Below the pieces are notes generated by a model. It was not told where the DNA came from. It ran no database searches and worked only from the letters and a program-made list of their open reading frames with translations. From Tidjanibacter sp. (GTDB lineage Bacteria; Bacteroidota; Bacteroidia; Bacteroidales; Rikenellaceae), in contig JAFQNC010000021.1 in the NCBI GenBank assembly GCA_017396085.1, forward strand, positions 1 through 42,883: a stretch of DNA of 42,883 nt. The letters run 5' to 3'. Made by a program: the position numbers and the translations under genes. Shown in pieces: positions 24,033-33,419 of this stretch. Position 1 is the first letter of the stretch. Each line of letters opens with the position of its first letter.

Positions 24033-25064
24033 ATGATAGATATAGACCACATAATCAACACCTTTCGGAATGGTAAATTGCCCTCCGAAGAGAGCCTTGT
24101 GCAACTCATTGAGAGAGGACATAAGGAGGATGTTGAGCGAGTGTGTGAGGCGGCCCGCAAGGTGTGCGAAGAGAGGTTCGGACACAGGGTGTGGTTGCGC
24201 GGACTTGTGGAGGTGTGGTCAAGGTGCGAGGGTGGGTGTTTCTACTGTGGCCTTCGTGCCGAAAACGGAGCACTCGACCGCTACGAGATGAGCGAAGGGG
24301 AGATTGTGGGAGCGTGCCGAGAGGCCTACCGATTGGGCTTGCGTACCTTTGTGTTGCAGGGCGGACAGGTGCACGGCAGGGATAAGGTGGTGGAACGCAT
24401 TGTGAGGACTCTCAAAGAGGAGTTTCCGGATGCAGCCATAACCTTGTCGCTAGGCGAACAACCGAGAGAGGTCTACGAACTATGGCGCAAGGCGGGTGCC
24501 GACCGCTACCTGCTACGCCACGAAACTGCCTCGGAGGAACACTACCGCCGATTGCACCCCGAGCGTATGGACTACCACCACCGCAGAGAGTGCCTCGGCT
24601 GGCTCAAGGAGTTGGGCTACTGGGTGGGGGCCGGTATGATGGTGGGGAGCCCGTGGCAGAGGGCGGAGGATTTGGTGGCCGACCTGCGCTACCTGCGTGA
24701 ACTGCGCCCTGAGATGGTTGGCATAGGCCCATTTATGCCCCAGAGTGATACACCGCTTGGGGAGTGGCCGAGGGGTAGCGTGGAGCGCACGCTGCTTGTG
24801 GTTGCCCTTGTGCGACTGATGTTGCCCAATGCGATGATTCCGGCCACCACGGCACTTGCTTCGGCCGATGGCGAAAATGGTACTTTGAGGGGTGTGCTGG
24901 CGGGAGCCAACGTGGTTATGCCCAACGTAACCCCACAGAGGTATAGGAGCCGCTATGCCATTTATGACAACAAGAAGAGCAATGGTAGCGAGGCTGCCGA
25001 GGGGGTAGACCGACTTCGGGCCGACCTGCAAACCATTGGTTATGAGATATATTGGGGAAAATAG
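24033..25064 (+). CDS. hydE: [FeFe]-hydrogenase maturase HydE
   Basis: HydE is a radical-SAM enzyme that works after HydG in building the diiron subsite of the hydrogenase H-cluster. The 343-residue protein has the radical-SAM CX3CX2C at C65, C69, C72 (SRCEGGCFYCGLR), a glycine-rich GGQ segment (VLQGGQ), and the HydE motifs SLGEQP, DRYLLRHETA, AGMMVGSP and GIGPFMPQSDTPL. It is followed by hydG (29 nt) and hydF (50 nt after hydG), the complete maturation set. No hydA is in the window. Confidence 0.95.
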   Translation: MIDIDHIINTFRNGKLPSEESLVQLIERGHKEDVERVCEAARKVCEERFGHRVWLRGLVEVWSRCEGGCFYCGLRAENGALDRYEMSEGEIVGACREAYRLGLRTFVLQGGQVHGRDKVVERIVRTLKEEFPDAAITLSLGEQPREVYELWRKAGADRYLLRHETASEEHYRRLHPERMDYHHRRECLGWLKELGYWVGAGMMVGSPWQRAEDLVADLRYLRELRPEMVGIGPFMPQSDTPLGEWPRGSVERTLLVVALVRLMLPNAMIPATTALASADGENGTLRGVLAGANVVMPNVTPQRYRSRYAIYDNKKSNGSEAAEGVDRLRADLQTIGYEIYWGK

Positions 25065-25093
25065 GAACGCCCCGAGTAATACGATGTAGAAAA

Positions 25094-26515
25094 ATGTATG
25101 ACGTAAAATCACATAAAGCAGAGGAGTTTATTGACCACGAGGAGATTGTGGCCACGATGGAGTATGCCGCTGCCAACCGCAACAACCGCCCGCTGATTGA
25201 GAGCCTGATTGCAAAGGCGGCCGAGTGCGGCGGACTCACCCACAGGGAGGCGGCCGTGCTGTTGGAGTGCGAGCAGGAGGACCTTAACGGGCGCATCTAC
25301 GCACTCGCAAAGGAGGTGAAGGAGCGCTTCTATGGTAGGCGCATCGTGATGTTCGCACCTCTCTACTTGTCGAACTACTGTGTTAATAGCTGTACCTACT
25401 GCCCCTACCACATCGCCAACAAGACCATCCCCCGCCGCCGACTCTCCCAACAGGAGATTGAGCGTGAGGTGGTGGCCTTGCAGGATATGGGCCACAAGAG
25501 GTTGGCCTTGGAGTTGGGCGAGGACCCTATGCACAACCCCATAGAGTATGTGTTGGAGAGTATCCGCACCATCTACTCCATACACCACCGCAACGGAGCC
25601 ATTCGCCGCGTGAATGTGAACATTGCCGCAACCACCGTGGAAAACTACCGCCGCCTGAAAGACGCAGGCATAGGTACCTATATACTATTCCAAGAAACCT
25701 ACCACAAGGCCCGCTATGAACGCCTCCACCCGAGGGGACCCAAGAGTAACTACGCTTGGCACACGGAGGCGATGGATAGGGCTATGGAGGGCGGTATTGA
25801 TGATGTCGGCATTGGGGTGCTGTTTGGCTTGGAGGGCTACCGCTACGACTTTGTGGGCCTTGTGATGCACGCCGAGCACTTGGAGGCTGCCTGTGGCGTT
25901 GGTCCCCACACCATCAGTGTGCCACGCATTTGCCCTGCCGATGGGGTGGATGTGGCCGACTACAAGGACGCTGTGCCCGATGAGGTGTTCCACAAGATTG
26001 TGGCCGTGCTGCGCCTTGCGGTGCCCTACACGGGTATGATTATCTCCACGAGGGAGAGCAGGGCTTCTCGTGAGAGGGCCTTGGAATTGGGCGTGTCGCA
26101 GATTAGTGGTGGCTCCTGCACGGGTGTTGGTGGTTATGCCGAGGGCGAGATGGAGGATGCACACTCTACGGCCCAGTTTGACGTGAGCGACACACGCACG
26201 TTAGACGAGATTGTGAGATGGTTGCTGGAGTTGGGCTATGTGCCGAGTTTTTGCACCGCCTGCTACCGCGAGGGCCGCACGGGCGATAGGTTTATGTCGC
26301 TTGTGAAGAACGGACAAATCGCCAACTGCTGCCAACCCAATGCGCTTATGACCCTGAAGGAGTACCTCGTGGACTACGCCTCGCCCGAAACATTGAGGGT
26401 GGGCGTGAAGGTTATTGCCGATGAACTTGGCCGCGTGCCCCACCCAAAGGTTAGGCGCATTGCCGAGGAAAACCTTGTGAAGATTGAAGGCGGCGAGAGA
26501 GATTTCAGATTTTAG
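25094..26515 (+). CDS. hydG: [FeFe]-hydrogenase maturase HydG
   Basis: HydG cleaves tyrosine by radical SAM chemistry to supply CO and CN- to the H-cluster. The 473-residue protein has the N-terminal CX3CX2C (C96, C100, C103 in NYCVNSCTYCPY) and the C-terminal auxiliary cluster motif with CTAC and NCC near residues 396-424, expected of HydG and absent from the related ThiH. I chose ATG 25094 (MYDVKSHKAEEFIDHEEI), where the family sequence begins, over the overlapping ATG at 25052. Confidence 0.95.
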   Translation: MYDVKSHKAEEFIDHEEIVATMEYAAANRNNRPLIESLIAKAAECGGLTHREAAVLLECEQEDLNGRIYALAKEVKERFYGRRIVMFAPLYLSNYCVNSCTYCPYHIANKTIPRRRLSQQEIEREVVALQDMGHKRLALELGEDPMHNPIEYVLESIRTIYSIHHRNGAIRRVNVNIAATTVENYRRLKDAGIGTYILFQETYHKARYERLHPRGPKSNYAWHTEAMDRAMEGGIDDVGIGVLFGLEGYRYDFVGLVMHAEHLEAACGVGPHTISVPRICPADGVDVADYKDAVPDEVFHKIVAVLRLAVPYTGMIISTRESRASRERALELGVSQISGGSCTGVGGYAEGEMEDAHSTAQFDVSDTRTLDEIVRWLLELGYVPSFCTACYREGRTGDRFMSLVKNGQIANCCQPNALMTLKEYLVDYASPETLRVGVKVIADELGRVPHPKVRRIAEENLVKIEGGERDFRF

Positions 26516-26565
26516 TCAGATTTTAGACCAAGAGTAACACACACAAACCAAATAACCACACGACT

Positions 26566-27780
26566 ATGAACGACACCCCACGTGCTTTGCGCCTACACAT
26601 AGGCTTTTTTGGCCGCTGCAATGCGGGCAAATCCTCGCTCATCAACGCCATCAGTGGCCAAACGGTGGTCATTGTGAGCGATGTGGCGGGCACCACCACC
26701 GACCCAGTGGTGAAGAGTATGGAGATTAGGGGGGTGGGGGCTTGTGCCCTCATCGACACGGCAGGTTTTGACGACCGCAGTACGCTGGGCGATGCACGTA
26801 GGGAGCAGGCCCGCAGGGCTGCCGAGAGGAGCGATGTGGCTGTGGTGGTGTGCGGTGCGCAGGCCGACTACTCGTTGGAGAAGGAGTGGGTGGAGATGTT
26901 TGCCGAGCGCAATGTGCCCGTGGTGTTGGTGCTGGGCAAGAGCGATATGCTCGTGTCGGCCGAACACACGGCCCGCGCCATCAGCGACCAACTTGGGCGC
27001 ACACCCCTGCTTGTGAGTGCCGCAAGTGGTGAGGGAGTGGAGGCTCTGATTGAGGCACTGACCAAGGCGGGAGCCAAGATTAGGGACGTGGCCGCCGAGC
27101 GCACCATTTTGGGCGACCTTGTGAGGCGTGGCGATAGGGTTGTGCTTGTGATGCCACAGGATGAACAAGCCCCTGCGGGTAGGATTATTTTGCCACAGGT
27201 GCAGACTCTGCGTGAACTGCTCGATAGGGGGTGTGTGGCTTTGTGCTGCCAGACGGACGAACTGGCTCACACGCTCGCCTCGCTTGCCGAGCCACCCCAA
27301 CTTGTGATTACCGACTCGCAGGTCTTTGGTCGTGTGGCCGAAGTGCTGCCCGAGGGGGTAGCCCTTACGTCATTCTCGGTGCTTATGGCCTGCTACAAGG
27401 GCGATGGCGTGGCCTTCGTGGAGGGCGCAAAAGCCATTGATGCGCTCACCGAACAGTCGCGCGTGCTGATTGCCGAGGCCTGCACCCACGCACCTGCAAG
27501 TGAGGACATTGGGCGTGTGAAACTGCCCCGAATGTTGCGTGCGAGGGTGGGCGAGGGCCTCAAGGTGGATGTTGTGGGCGGTGCCGACTTCCCTGCCGAC
27601 CTTGCTCCCTACGACCTTGTGATACACTGCGGTGCGTGTATGTTCAACCGCCGCCACGTGCTTTCAAGGCTCGAGAGTGCCACCTCGCAGGGAGTGCCTA
27701 TGACCAACTACGGTATAGCCATTGCCCACCTGCAAGGGGTGCTGCCGAAGGTGGTGTGGCCGAGTGAGAGCGACAAATAA
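26566..27780 (+). CDS. hydF: [FeFe]-hydrogenase maturation GTPase HydF
   Basis: HydF is the scaffold that carries the diiron precursor and transfers it to apo-hydrogenase. The 404-residue protein has an Era/TrmE-like GTPase domain with Walker A GRCNAGKSS (16-24), DTAGFDD and GKSD, a dimerisation region, and the [4Fe-4S]-binding C-terminal domain with the CTH (306-308) ... HCGAC (354-358) motif of the family. It closes the maturation operon; the pectate lyase promoter lies about 50 nt after the stop. Confidence 0.95.
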   Translation: MNDTPRALRLHIGFFGRCNAGKSSLINAISGQTVVIVSDVAGTTTDPVVKSMEIRGVGACALIDTAGFDDRSTLGDARREQARRAAERSDVAVVVCGAQADYSLEKEWVEMFAERNVPVVLVLGKSDMLVSAEHTARAISDQLGRTPLLVSAASGEGVEALIEALTKAGAKIRDVAAERTILGDLVRRGDRVVLVMPQDEQAPAGRIILPQVQTLRELLDRGCVALCCQTDELAHTLASLAEPPQLVITDSQVFGRVAEVLPEGVALTSFSVLMACYKGDGVAFVEGAKAIDALTEQSRVLIAEACTHAPASEDIGRVKLPRMLRARVGEGLKVDVVGGADFPADLAPYDLVIHCGACMFNRRHVLSRLESATSQGVPMTNYGIAIAHLQGVLPKVVWPSESDK

Positions 27781-27827
27781 TCGCATCTTTAAGATAAATT
27801 TTCGTGGTGAGGATAGAGTGAAAACGC

Positions 27828-27835
27828 TATCTTTG
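27828..27835 (+). promoter_or_regulatory. -7 box of the pectate lyase gene
   Basis: TATCTTTG matches TAnnTTTG, 31 nt before ATG 27867. No consensus -33 box is present. A short inverted repeat CTTTG-TTG-CAAAG (27831-27844 region) overlaps the transcription start and could be a regulatory site, though weak. Confidence 0.6.
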
Positions 27836-27866
27836 TTGCAAAGACTATACACACCTAAAGACAACT

Positions 27867-30110
27867 ATGAAACGAATCTTACTTTGGGCCACTCTGCTTT
27901 TTGGCCTACTGCTGACGGCTTGTGCCGAAAAACCACCCGTTGTGTTGAAATTGGAAGTGCCCACTGATGTGAAAGTCAGCGACCTTACGGCCACCTCACT
28001 CACGCTCACTTGGAGTGCCGTGGAGGATGCACAAGGGTATGAGTGGCGTTGCAAGACCTCCGAAGGCTACACCTCGGGCAAATCCGCCGAGTGCTTGGCC
28101 CGCTTTGAGGAACTTACTCCCGAGAGCGAGTATCAGTTTGCTGTGCGTTCCACACGCGATGACTCGGTGAGTGATTGGTCGCCCTATGTTGTGGCCACCA
28201 CTTTGGCCGTAGAGGATGATGAGCCCGATGGCCCCACCGAGCCCGAAAACCCCAACCCCGAAAACCCCGAGCCTGAAAATCCCGAGCCCGACACCCCTAC
28301 CGAGCCCGAGGACCCCACGGAGCCGGATACGCCAACCGAGCCGAGCGAGCCCATTGCTCCTCCGGTGGTGGGTAATGTGCCCTTGGATGCACTCATCGGC
28401 TATGGCGGACAAACCACCGGTGGCGCAGGTGGCACGGTGCACCACTTCAATAGTGGCACCGCCTTCCGCGATTGGCTCAAACTGAGGGAGAAGAACAAGA
28501 GCACCGAGCCCGCAGTGGTGTGGTTGAGCGGCACGTTCACCAAGGCCGATGGTAGGGACACAGGTAGCCCTTGGTTTGACATCAAGCGCACCTCCAATAT
28601 CACAATTTACGGCACCGACTCGTTCCGTATGCAAAATGTTGGTTTCTTCCTCAACGAGGCCTCCAACATCATCATCCGCAACGTCTACATCGTGCAACCC
28701 AAGGCCGACAACGGAGCCGATGGTATTTCGATGCAGGAGAGCCGCAACGTGTGGGTGGACCACTGCACCTTTGAGAGTGTCAATTCGGAGAAGGACTACG
28801 AGGATGGCTCCTGCGATGTTACCCACGCCACCAGCGGTGTAACCATCTCGTGGTGCCACTACATCCGCACCCAAAAAAGTAGCCTTGTGGGCCACTCCAA
28901 TAGTGCTTCGGCCGACAAGGATATTACCATCACTATGCACCACAACTGGTTTGAGGACAGCAACTCCCGCCACCCGAGGGTAAGGTTTGGTAGGGCCCAC
29001 GTGTTCAACAACTTCTACGACAACGTGAGCACCTATGGCGTGGGTAGTGCCTATGGTGCAATGGTGCTTGTGGAGCACAACTCGTTTGATGGTGTGAGGT
29101 TGCCCATCGACATCTGCACCTACCCCGCCAAGAAGAGTGGTAGCAGTTGGGTGTCCAACCTCACGGGTAGTGTTGCGGGCTATGCCTATGCCTACGAAAA
29201 CCACTACACCAACATCCCTGCCGATGCCTCCGACCCCTATCCGTTTACCAACGTGGAGTACACCTCCTATGGCGGCTCCAAACTCTCCACTCCGCTCACC
29301 TATGAGGACTTCAAACCCTCCTACGACTACGTTGTGGATGCAGCCGACCGAGTACCCGAGATTGTAACCACGGGTGCAGGTGTTGGCCGACTGACGGGCT
29401 ACGCCGAGGCTCCCGTGGCTGCCGACAATGGCGGTATGGGCGAGGGCGGAAGTGGCGAAGGTGGCGAGAGTGGTGGCGACACCCCAACGACTCCTGACAC
29501 TCCCTCGGAGCCTTCGGGTAGCGAGGTTGGTGGCGGCTGGACACTCACCTCGGTGAACGACTCAAAGGCCACTTGCTCGGTGGCAGAGGATGGCTCACTC
29601 ACGCTCACTGCGCTGGGTAAGTTCGAGAGCGGTGCGCAGAAGTTTGGCTACGTGTGGAGGAAGGTCAGTGGTGATTTTGAGGCCACCGTGCGTCTGCGCT
29701 CCTACACCTCCGAGAAGGGCGGAAACCAGAGTGCGGCAGGCCTTATGCTTGCGGGCGACATTACGGCCTCGGGCACCGACCTGCTCTATGCAACTTCGGG
29801 GGCAATTACCACCGCCTACTACAGCCACTACCGTTTGAGTGCTGCAACCAATTCTGCAAAGAAAGCAGGTCCTGCGAGTGCGGAGGGCGACAATGCGGTG
29901 CTGAAACTTGTGCGCGAGGGGCAGAAGTTCATCGCCTCCGTATCGACCGATGGGGGCGCAACCTTCACCGACCTCAAAAGCGACTCTTTTGCGGCTCTGC
30001 CCGATGAGGTCTATGTGGGCCTTTGCGTGAGCAGTGGCGACAATAGCAAGACTGCCACGGCTGTGTTTGAGGACTTCGCCATTGGCGGTACCACCTACGA
30101 CTTCAAGTAG
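27867..30110 (+). CDS. Pectate lyase lipoprotein (PL1-like)
   Basis: The 747-residue protein starts with a lipoprotein signal (lipobox LTAC, Cys19), so it is anchored to a membrane, probably the cell surface. Order: fibronectin-III-like domain (about 30-112), a Pro/Glu/Thr linker (about 115-168), a right-handed beta-helix pectate lyase domain (about 170-500) and a jelly-roll C-terminal domain of DUF1349/CBM-like type (about 550-747). The lyase core shows repeated strand motifs (NIIIRNVYI, DGISMQESRNVWVDHCTF) and the catalytic RHPRVRFG near residue 368. It cleaves polygalacturonate by beta-elimination. The products feed the kdu/kdg genes downstream. Confidence 0.9.
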   Translation: MKRILLWATLLFGLLLTACAEKPPVVLKLEVPTDVKVSDLTATSLTLTWSAVEDAQGYEWRCKTSEGYTSGKSAECLARFEELTPESEYQFAVRSTRDDSVSDWSPYVVATTLAVEDDEPDGPTEPENPNPENPEPENPEPDTPTEPEDPTEPDTPTEPSEPIAPPVVGNVPLDALIGYGGQTTGGAGGTVHHFNSGTAFRDWLKLREKNKSTEPAVVWLSGTFTKADGRDTGSPWFDIKRTSNITIYGTDSFRMQNVGFFLNEASNIIIRNVYIVQPKADNGADGISMQESRNVWVDHCTFESVNSEKDYEDGSCDVTHATSGVTISWCHYIRTQKSSLVGHSNSASADKDITITMHHNWFEDSNSRHPRVRFGRAHVFNNFYDNVSTYGVGSAYGAMVLVEHNSFDGVRLPIDICTYPAKKSGSSWVSNLTGSVAGYAYAYENHYTNIPADASDPYPFTNVEYTSYGGSKLSTPLTYEDFKPSYDYVVDAADRVPEIVTTGAGVGRLTGYAEAPVAADNGGMGEGGSGEGGESGGDTPTTPDTPSEPSGSEVGGGWTLTSVNDSKATCSVAEDGSLTLTALGKFESGAQKFGYVWRKVSGDFEATVRLRSYTSEKGGNQSAAGLMLAGDITASGTDLLYATSGAITTAYYSHYRLSAATNSAKKAGPASAEGDNAVLKLVREGQKFIASVSTDGGATFTDLKSDSFAALPDEVYVGLCVSSGDNSKTATAVFEDFAIGGTTYDFK

Positions 30111-30143
30111 AAAATAAATAGCATTAGACGTTAGGCGTTCTAA

Positions 30144-30180
30144 CAAGAAAGGGTTTCCGATTGTCGGAAACCCTTTCTTG
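30144..30180. terminator. Bidirectional terminator
   Basis: A 17-bp perfect stem (CAAGAAAGGGTTTCCGA at 30144-30160, complement at 30164-30180) with a 3-nt loop lies between the convergent pectate lyase and TonB-receptor genes. The stem ends in CCCTTTCTTG on either strand. Confidence 0.88.
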
Positions 30181-30184
30181 TTGG

Positions 30185-32497
30185 TCAGAACCTAATCTCC
30201 ACTCCGAGGTAGGCACTGCGTGGCATCAGCGGGCCATAGACGTAGCCCGAATCACGGTCGGGGCCTTGGTCGAAGTCCTTTTGGAACGAGTTGAAGATAT
30301 TTTTAACACCACCGAAGAGTTCGATGTAGGTGTCATCGTAGACGAGGGTGGTGTAGCCGATGCGTACGCTCAAATCGAAGAAACTCTGGGTGTGCTCGGC
30401 AACGTCATCGGCAATGAAACCTGCGTAGTGTTGCACCCACATTGGGCCCGTGTAGTTGCCCGTGAGGTCAATGTTGAGTTTGGCCATCGGTTTATACATC
30501 AGCGTGAAATAGCCGTAGGCATCGGGGGTGCGGAACATATTGAGCGAGGCCTCGGCCGTCTCGCTCCACTGCTCCGGCTCGGCATAGCGACTGCGCTGGA
30601 GGGTGAGGCCTGCCTGCAACTCCACCTTACGACTGAACATTGCACGTCCCTCAATGTTGATACCCTTCACCGTAGCACCCGAGCCGTTGTACCTCTCCTG
30701 CACTGCCACACCTGCGCTGTCGTGGCCAATCTCACGCAGGGCGAATACATCGTCTAAGCGAGTGTAGAAGCCCTCCACAATGAGGTTTGTGGCCACGGTG
30801 CCAAAGGTGTGGTAGAACTCTGCCGAAGCACTCCACGAGGAGGAACGCTCCTCCCTCAGATTGTCGGCCAACTGGATGCGTGTGCGCTCGCCACCAACGA
30901 TGGCAATGTGGAGGTCCTCATCGTAGGCTTGGGGCGCACGGTAGCCCTCGGCATAACTCAATCGCAGGCTTATCTCTTCGGTGGGGTTGTAGCGCAGGTT
31001 GGCACGGGGCGAGAAGATGAGCCCCTCCACAAGGTTGTGCTTGTCAAGACGACCACCAAGCAGAATGGACCACTGCTTGTTGCGCCACTCGTTCTGGAAG
31101 TAGGCACCATAGATGTTGGCAATCTGTTTGGTGTCAATATCGTAGCCGATGGAGGTGTCGTGCAGGTCGTTGTGGCTCACTTCCGAGCCCACGGTGAGGT
31201 TGGCGGGCATAAAGAGCAGGTTGTCAAACTCGTGTACATACTGCACACCCGCAGCAGCCGTGAGGTCGTGGGTGCGACCATAGGCATCGGGGTCTTTGCC
31301 TGCACCGTAGTAACTCTTGCGTGCGGTGTTCTGGAACGAGCCGTAGATGTTGAGACGGTTTTTGTGCTGGGGGTCCGACCAGTCGTAGGTGATGCTACCG
31401 CCATCAATGGTGTGGTCGGCCTGCTCGCACACCTCGGCCTCGTGTTGCGGAAGGTCGAGGTTGTCGCCACCACGCCTGTAGTCCTTGATGCGGTGGTATT
31501 GGGCTGTGATGCGGGAGTAGTTGCCGGTGCGGAACACAGAGCGCATACCGAGTGCCTCCGAGTTGGACTCCAAAAGTTCGGTGAAACCATCGCCATCCAC
31601 ATCGTAGCCGCCTGCGGTGCGACTTTGGGCAAAGACACTCACGGCAGCCTTGCCACTATCCGACACCAACGAGGCGTTCAGACTTGTTGCATTTTCCACG
31701 GCACCACCCATAGCAATGGAGGTTGTGGTGTGGCTCATTTCGGCCATACTGCGCTTGGGCTCCTTGGTGATGATGTTGATGGTGCCACCAATGGCCGAGG
31801 AGCCATAGAGGGCCGAGCCACCGCCACGCAGCACCTCCACACGCTCAATCATATTGGCAGGAATTTGCTCCAGTCCATAGACGCCTGTGAGCGAGGAGAA
31901 CAAGGGGTGGGAGTCTACGAGAATCTGCGAGTAGCGACCATCCAAACCGTTGATTCTCACCTGCGGAAAGCCACAGTTCTGACAGGTGTTCTCCACCCTC
32001 ACGCCGGGCTGGTAGGCAAGTCCTCCGGCCAGCGAGGTGGAACTAACTCGGTCGAAGAGTTCGGAGTCCACCACACTCACCAACGAGGGGGCCTCCCTTT
32101 TGAGCGTTTCGGAACGATTTGACGATACCACAATTTGGTCGAGCGTTACGGAGTCCTCGGCGAGTTCAAACTCCAACTCGGTGGTCTGACCTGCTACCAT
32201 CTTAACCTTCTTGCTGGCCGACACATAGCCTACGGCACTCACCTCAATGGTGTAGGTGCCGGGTGTCATATTCTTAATAAGATAGTGCCCTGTGGCATCG
32301 GTAACCACACCGATGGTGGTGCCCACAACAACCACCGACACGTAGGGCAGGTGGTCGTGGGTGGCCTTGTCTACAACGTGGCCGAAGAGGTGTGCATCAG
32401 TTGGGCGGGGTTGGGGAACTACGGGGGTGTTTGCCTCGGCGGTGGAGAGTCCGACCGCAAGGGCAAGGGCCCATAGTGTGAACAAAAATCTTTTCAT
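30185..32497 (-). CDS. TonB-dependent outer-membrane receptor
   Basis: The 770-residue protein has a signal peptide (1-22), a carboxypeptidase-regulatory-like beta sandwich (35-112), a TonB-box-like stretch (SVTLDQIVVSSN, 116-127), a plug domain (about 130-250) and a 22-strand barrel ending in ...GVEIRF with C-terminal Phe. It imports a ligand using proton-motive force through TonB. It is shorter than SusC-type receptors and has no SusD partner. A CQNCGF motif in the plug (Cys172, Cys175) is distinctive. The ligand is unknown; position suggests pectin-derived sugar or a cofactor or metal. Confidence 0.92.
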   Translation of the reverse strand: MKRFLFTLWALALAVGLSTAEANTPVVPQPRPTDAHLFGHVVDKATHDHLPYVSVVVVGTTIGVVTDATGHYLIKNMTPGTYTIEVSAVGYVSASKKVKMVAGQTTELEFELAEDSVTLDQIVVSSNRSETLKREAPSLVSVVDSELFDRVSSTSLAGGLAYQPGVRVENTCQNCGFPQVRINGLDGRYSQILVDSHPLFSSLTGVYGLEQIPANMIERVEVLRGGGSALYGSSAIGGTINIITKEPKRSMAEMSHTTTSIAMGGAVENATSLNASLVSDSGKAAVSVFAQSRTAGGYDVDGDGFTELLESNSEALGMRSVFRTGNYSRITAQYHRIKDYRRGGDNLDLPQHEAEVCEQADHTIDGGSITYDWSDPQHKNRLNIYGSFQNTARKSYYGAGKDPDAYGRTHDLTAAAGVQYVHEFDNLLFMPANLTVGSEVSHNDLHDTSIGYDIDTKQIANIYGAYFQNEWRNKQWSILLGGRLDKHNLVEGLIFSPRANLRYNPTEEISLRLSYAEGYRAPQAYDEDLHIAIVGGERTRIQLADNLREERSSSWSASAEFYHTFGTVATNLIVEGFYTRLDDVFALREIGHDSAGVAVQERYNGSGATVKGINIEGRAMFSRKVELQAGLTLQRSRYAEPEQWSETAEASLNMFRTPDAYGYFTLMYKPMAKLNIDLTGNYTGPMWVQHYAGFIADDVAEHTQSFFDLSVRIGYTTLVYDDTYIELFGGVKNIFNSFQKDFDQGPDRDSGYVYGPLMPRSAYLGVEIRF

Positions 32498-32532
32498 ATC
32501 GTGTTTGTTGTGTTTTGTGTCAAATTCGGGTG

Positions 32533-32540
32533 CAAAAGTA
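32533..32540 (-). promoter_or_regulatory. Promoter of the TonB-receptor gene
   Basis: TACTTTTG on the minus strand matches TAnnTTTG, with a TTG about 20 nt upstream. The leader to ATG 32497 is about 30 nt. Confidence 0.6.
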
Positions 32541-32573
32541 TTTCAAACCGAAAAGTTGTGCAATACCAAATTG

Positions 32574-32604
32574 TTGTGATTTTTCACACAAAAATGTATA
32601 TTTG
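32574..32604 (+). promoter_or_regulatory. Promoter of the SGNH hydrolase gene
   Basis: TTG (32574-32576), a 20-nt spacer and TATATTTG (32597-32604) form a good consensus promoter. The ATG is at 32633. Confidence 0.75.
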
Positions 32605-32632
32605 TGGAAAATTATCTAATGATTAGGAAGGT

Positions 32633-33307
32633 ATGAAAATGCTGAAACGAACAATTTTTGCGCTTGCGGCACTGTTGGTTGTTGTCGTGGCCGATGCACA
32701 AACGTCAAAGAAAGATTGGGCGAAATTCTATCGCTACGAGGAGGCAAACAAGACTCTCGCACAGGCTCCCGATGTGGTCTTTATGGGTAACTCCATCACA
32801 GATAATTGGGCCAAATTCCGCCCCGAGTTTTTTGCCGACCACAACTTTGCCGGGCGTGGTATCAGTGGCCAGACCACCTCACAAATGTTGGTGCGTTTTC
32901 GTGCGGATGTGATTGCACTCCACCCCAAGAAGGTTGTGATTTTGGCCGGCACCAACGATATTGCACTCAACAACGGCCCCATTACTCTGCCCCACATTTT
33001 GGAAAACATCATTTCGATGTGCGAACTTGCCGAACACAACGGTATCGGGGTGGTGCTGTGTTCGGTGTTGCCCTGCAAGGCCTACAAATGGAGGCCTGAG
33101 GTGGAGCCTGCACCAATCATCAAGCAGCTCAATGCGATGATTAAGGAGTATGCCACAGCGAAGGGCTACCCCTATGTGGACTACCACTCGGCTCTGACCG
33201 ATGAGGAGGGTGGTCTGCCTGCCAAATGGAGCCCCGATGGTTGCCATCCCAACGTGGAGGGCTACCTCATAATGGAGGACCTGTTGCTGAAAACCCTCAA
33301 CCGATAA
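32633..33307 (+). CDS. Secreted SGNH/GDSL hydrolase (putative carbohydrate esterase)
   Basis: The 224-residue protein has a signal peptide (about 1-22, cleavage near DAQ) without a lipobox and the SGNH blocks: GNSITDNW (nucleophile Ser54), GTND with Asn108, and DGCHPN (Asp202, His205). Members of this group in Bacteroidetes often remove acetyl groups from polysaccharides; a role on pectin is inferred from its neighbours, not from specific residues. It stands alone under its own promoter and ends at the hairpin at 33355-33386. Confidence 0.88.
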   Translation: MKMLKRTIFALAALLVVVVADAQTSKKDWAKFYRYEEANKTLAQAPDVVFMGNSITDNWAKFRPEFFADHNFAGRGISGQTTSQMLVRFRADVIALHPKKVVILAGTNDIALNNGPITLPHILENIISMCELAEHNGIGVVLCSVLPCKAYKWRPEVEPAPIIKQLNAMIKEYATAKGYPYVDYHSALTDEEGGLPAKWSPDGCHPNVEGYLIMEDLLLKTLNR

Positions 33308-33354
33308 TAGTTGTCAGTTATCAGTTATCAGTAAATAGTGCTGCTTGAATGACA

Positions 33355-33392
33355 AGCGGGGTTGCCAATCGTTTGGCAACCCCGCTCACATT
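33355..33392. terminator. Bidirectional terminator
   Basis: AGCGGGGTTGCCAA (33355-33368) pairs perfectly with its complement (33373-33386) around TCGT, then CACATTTTTT follows. It lies between convergent SGNH and LacI genes. Confidence 0.88.
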
Positions 33393-33419
33393 TTTTATAT
33401 GACCACACAAGAGTGTTCT

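Noticed and set aside
27798..27808. Second LacI operator upstream of the pectate lyase
   Set aside because: TTTTCGTGGTG resembles half of the palindrome at 34546-34567 but has no mirror half, so chance is likely.
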